Assembly: GCA_021780975.1 (NCBI GenBank)
Contig: JAJXXS010000228.1
Coordinates: 1-7,597, forward strand
Length of the DNA: 7,597 nucleotides
Reading direction: 5' to 3'
Source of the DNA: Pseudomonadota bacterium
GTDB taxonomy: Bacteria > Pseudomonadota > Gammaproteobacteria > Burkholderiales > Thiobacillaceae
Of the stretch, positions 5,958 to 7,597 are shown piece by piece. Position 1 is the first letter of the stretch, and the number at the start of each line of letters is the position of its first letter. The position numbers were made by a program, and so were the translations under genes. The notes under the pieces are model-generated. The model searched no databases and was not told the DNA's origin. It saw only the letters and a list, made by a program, of their open reading frames with translations.

Positions 5958-6341
5958 ATGAACCGCCAGCCCATTTCCACGCCAGACGCGCCTGCCGCGA
6001 TCGGCACTTATTCCCAGGCCATGCGTCTGGGCGATGTCGTCTATCTGTCCGGGCAGATCGGGCTCGATCCAGCCACTATGGCGCTGGCCGAGGGCTTCGA
6101 AGCGCAGGCCCACCAGGTGTTCCGCAACCTCGGAGCGGTGTGCCGCGCGGCCGGCGGCAGCTTGCAGGATGTCGTGAAGCTCAACCTCTATCTCACTGAC
6201 CTGACCAACTTCGCCAAGGTGAACGAGATCATGGCGGGGTACTTCTCCCAGCCCTACCCGGCGCGTGCCGCTGTGGGGGTGGCGCAATTGCCCAAGGGCG
6301 CCCTGGTGGAGGCCGATGCGGTGATGGGGGCAGGCGCCTGA
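5958..6341 (+). CDS. ridA: RidA-family reactive enamine/imine deaminase
   Basis: RidA proteins hydrolyse reactive 2-aminoacrylate and related enamine/imine products of PLP enzymes such as threonine dehydratase, protecting other PLP enzymes; they act as cytoplasmic trimers. The 127-residue product has the YjgF/YER057c/UK114 signature: GTYSQA (16-21, Tyr18), VYLSGQIGLDP (28-38), VVKLNLYLTDL (72-82), FAKVNE (85-90, Asn89) and YPARAAVGVAQLPKGALVE (100-118) with Arg103 and Glu118. Arg103 corresponds to the substrate carboxylate-binding Arg105 of E. coli RidA, arguing for the deaminase clade. The residue matching E. coli Cys107 is Ala105, a tolerated change in the family. The gene is 34 nt after spoT and 13 nt before recG, the position of trmH in E. 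coli; Pseudomonas also has a ridA-type gene next to spoT. Exact substrate range is not deducible. Confidence 0.93.
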   Translation: MNRQPISTPDAPAAIGTYSQAMRLGDVVYLSGQIGLDPATMALAEGFEAQAHQVFRNLGAVCRAAGGSLQDVVKLNLYLTDLTNFAKVNEIMAGYFSQPYPARAAVGVAQLPKGALVEADAVMGAGA

Positions 6342-6354
6342 GCCCGCCCGACGC

Positions 6355-7597
6355 TTGAACGCCGCGGGTTTCTCCTTCCCCGTCTCGCCTGCGCTCAAAG
6401 CCAGGCTCGCCAAGCTGGGCATCGCCAGCGAAGCCGACCTGCTGCTGCATCTGCCGCTGCGCTACGAGGATGAAACCCGACTTTGTCCTATCGCCGACCT
6501 GCAGGTCGGCGCGCATGTGCAGATTCAGGCCTGCGTGCGCGACATCGAGGTAAGTGCGCGGCCGCGGCGCAGCCTCAAACTGGTGGTCGAAGACGCCAGC
6601 GGCAGCCTGCTCGTGCGTTTCCTGCATTTTTACCCCAGCCAGATCAAGGAATTTCAGCCGGACAGGCTGTTCCGCTTCAGCGGCGAGGTGCGCGGCGGGT
6701 TTTTCGGGCTGGAGATGGTGCATCCGCGTTATCGGCGCGTGGAGGACGCGCAGGCCCCGCTGCCCGCCAACCTGACCCCGGTCTATCCCACCACCGTGGG
6801 CTTGTCGCAGAACGCCTTGCGCAAGCTCATCGTGCAGGCGCTGGCCGCAGCCAAGCTGGAGGATACCCTTCCAGCCGACCTTCTGGCGCAGTGCGATCTG
6901 CCGGAATTTTCACCCAGCCTGCGCCTGCTCCACGGCCCGCCTCCCGACGTGCCCGCCGCGGCGCTGGAGGCGCGCAACCATCCGGCGTTTCGCCGGCTGG
7001 CATTCGATGAACTGCTCGCCCAGCAGCTTTCCCTGCGCCAGGCGCGCGGGCGCCATCGCCGCGGGGACGCCCCGATCTTGGCCAGCGGGGGCGCGCTGGA
7101 GGGGGCCCTGCGTGCGCTCCTGCCCTTCAAGCCGACCGCTGCGCAGGAGAAGGCATGGCGCGAAATCGCCGCGGATCTGGAACGGCCGCATCCCATGCGC
7201 CGTCTGCTGCAGGGCGACGTCGGCAGCGGCAAGACGGTGGTGGCGGCGCTCGCCTGCCTGGCGGCGGTGGAGTCGGGCCACCAGGCAGCGCTCATGGCTC
7301 CTACCGAAATCCTGGCGGAACAGCATTACCGCAAGCTTGCGGAGTGGCTTGCCCCTCTGGGGCTGAAGGTGGGCTGGCTCGCTTCCGCTATGCCAGCGGC
7401 AGAAAAGCGGCGCGTGCGCGAAGCGCTGGCACAGGGCGAAATCGCGCTCGCCGTCGGCACCCATGCACTGTTCCAGAAGGAGGTGGCTTTCGCCCGCCTG
7501 GGGCTGGCGGTCGTGGACGAGCAACATCGCTTTGGGGTGGCGCAGCGCCTTTCGCTGGCGCAGAAGGGTGGCGAGCCGCATCTGCTCATGATGTCCG
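6355..7597 (+). CDS. recG: ATP-dependent DNA helicase RecG (3' end outside window)
   Basis: Superfamily 2 helicase that regresses stalled replication forks and processes branched DNA and R-loops. The window holds 414 codons, about 60% of the roughly 690-residue family length, and runs off the right edge. Visible in order: N-terminal LLLHLPLRYEDETRL (29-43); the OB-fold wedge domain (about 45-150) with LVVEDASGSLLVRF (76-89) and TPVYPTT (141-147); PFKPTAAQ (257-264); Walker A GDVGSGKT (287-294); APTEILAEQH (315-324); VGTHALFQ (367-374); and the RecG-type motif II DEQHRFG (388-394). The TTG at 6355 is taken as the start because the frame is closed by TGA at 6322-6324 and the next in-frame GTG or ATG would remove conserved N-terminal sequence. 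No Shine-Dalgarno precedes it; with a 13-nt gap after ridA, translation may depend on coupling. Confidence 0.95.
   Translation, partial: MNAAGFSFPVSPALKARLAKLGIASEADLLLHLPLRYEDETRLCPIADLQVGAHVQIQACVRDIEVSARPRRSLKLVVEDASGSLLVRFLHFYPSQIKEFQPDRLFRFSGEVRGGFFGLEMVHPRYRRVEDAQAPLPANLTPVYPTTVGLSQNALRKLIVQALAAAKLEDTLPADLLAQCDLPEFSPSLRLLHGPPPDVPAAALEARNHPAFRRLAFDELLAQQLSLRQARGRHRRGDAPILASGGALEGALRALLPFKPTAAQEKAWREIAADLERPHPMRRLLQGDVGSGKTVVAALACLAAVESGHQAALMAPTEILAEQHYRKLAEWLAPLGLKVGWLASAMPAAEKRRVREALAQGEIALAVGTHALFQKEVAFARLGLAVVDEQHRFGVAQRLSLAQKGGEPHLLMMS

Noticed and set aside
4589..6007. Long 472-codon open frame on the minus strand opposite spoT
   Set aside because: It mirrors the spoT and ridA coding frames in GC-rich DNA, shows no recognisable domain and would be entirely antisense to secure genes.
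1..7597. Search for CRISPR, insertion sequences, tRNA/rRNA, riboswitches, rho-independent terminators or phage genes
   Set aside because: Nothing seen by eye: no repeated spacers, transposase motifs, tRNA-like folds or hairpin plus T-tract, and gene spacing leaves little room.

Overview
The window is a piece of GC-rich chromosome, most likely from a betaproteobacterium (Nitrosomonadales-like, e.g. Thiobacillus/Sulfuricella relatives). This placement is inferred from three things: the block yicC-gmk-rpoZ-spoT-ridA-recG, the short 67-residue omega subunit, and the style of the proteins. No sequence search was possible. Coding density is very high and I see no mobile element, CRISPR array, tRNA or rRNA.

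Layout. On the left, two minus-strand genes form a signalling pair: a soluble Hanks-type Ser/Thr protein kinase (843-1787) and, 15 nt downstream, a PP2C-family phosphatase (1-827, cut by the window edge). A 229-nt intergenic region (1788-2016) separates them from a divergent plus-strand operon. That operon reads yicC (endoribonuclease family, 2017-2883), gmk (guanylate kinase, 2896-3519), rpoZ (RNA polymerase omega, 3538-3741), spoT (bifunctional (p)ppGpp synthetase/hydrolase, 3713-5923), ridA (enamine/imine deaminase, 5958-6341) and recG (branched-DNA helicase, 6355 to the window end, partial). Gaps inside the operon are 12, 18, -29, 34 and 13 nt, so co-transcription is likely.

How the genes fit together. 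The plus-strand block brings together guanine-nucleotide supply (Gmk), the (p)ppGpp enzyme (SpoT) and the polymerase subunit whose N-terminal MAR motif contributes to a known ppGpp-binding site (omega). RNA turnover (YicC), metabolite repair (RidA) and fork repair (RecG) lie on either side. This is a conserved proteobacterial neighbourhood; ridA sits where E. coli has trmH. The divergent kinase/phosphatase pair suggests reversible protein phosphorylation near the stringent-response genes, but the sequence alone does not show a functional link.

The region is mostly ordinary core genome. The points most worth a second look are: two start codons that must be TTG (spoT, recG), with the spoT start inside rpoZ; a non-RD kinase with a basic C-terminal tail; and unusual minimal reading frames just before the kinase and phosphatase starts. 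I found no convincing evidence of an undescribed system.
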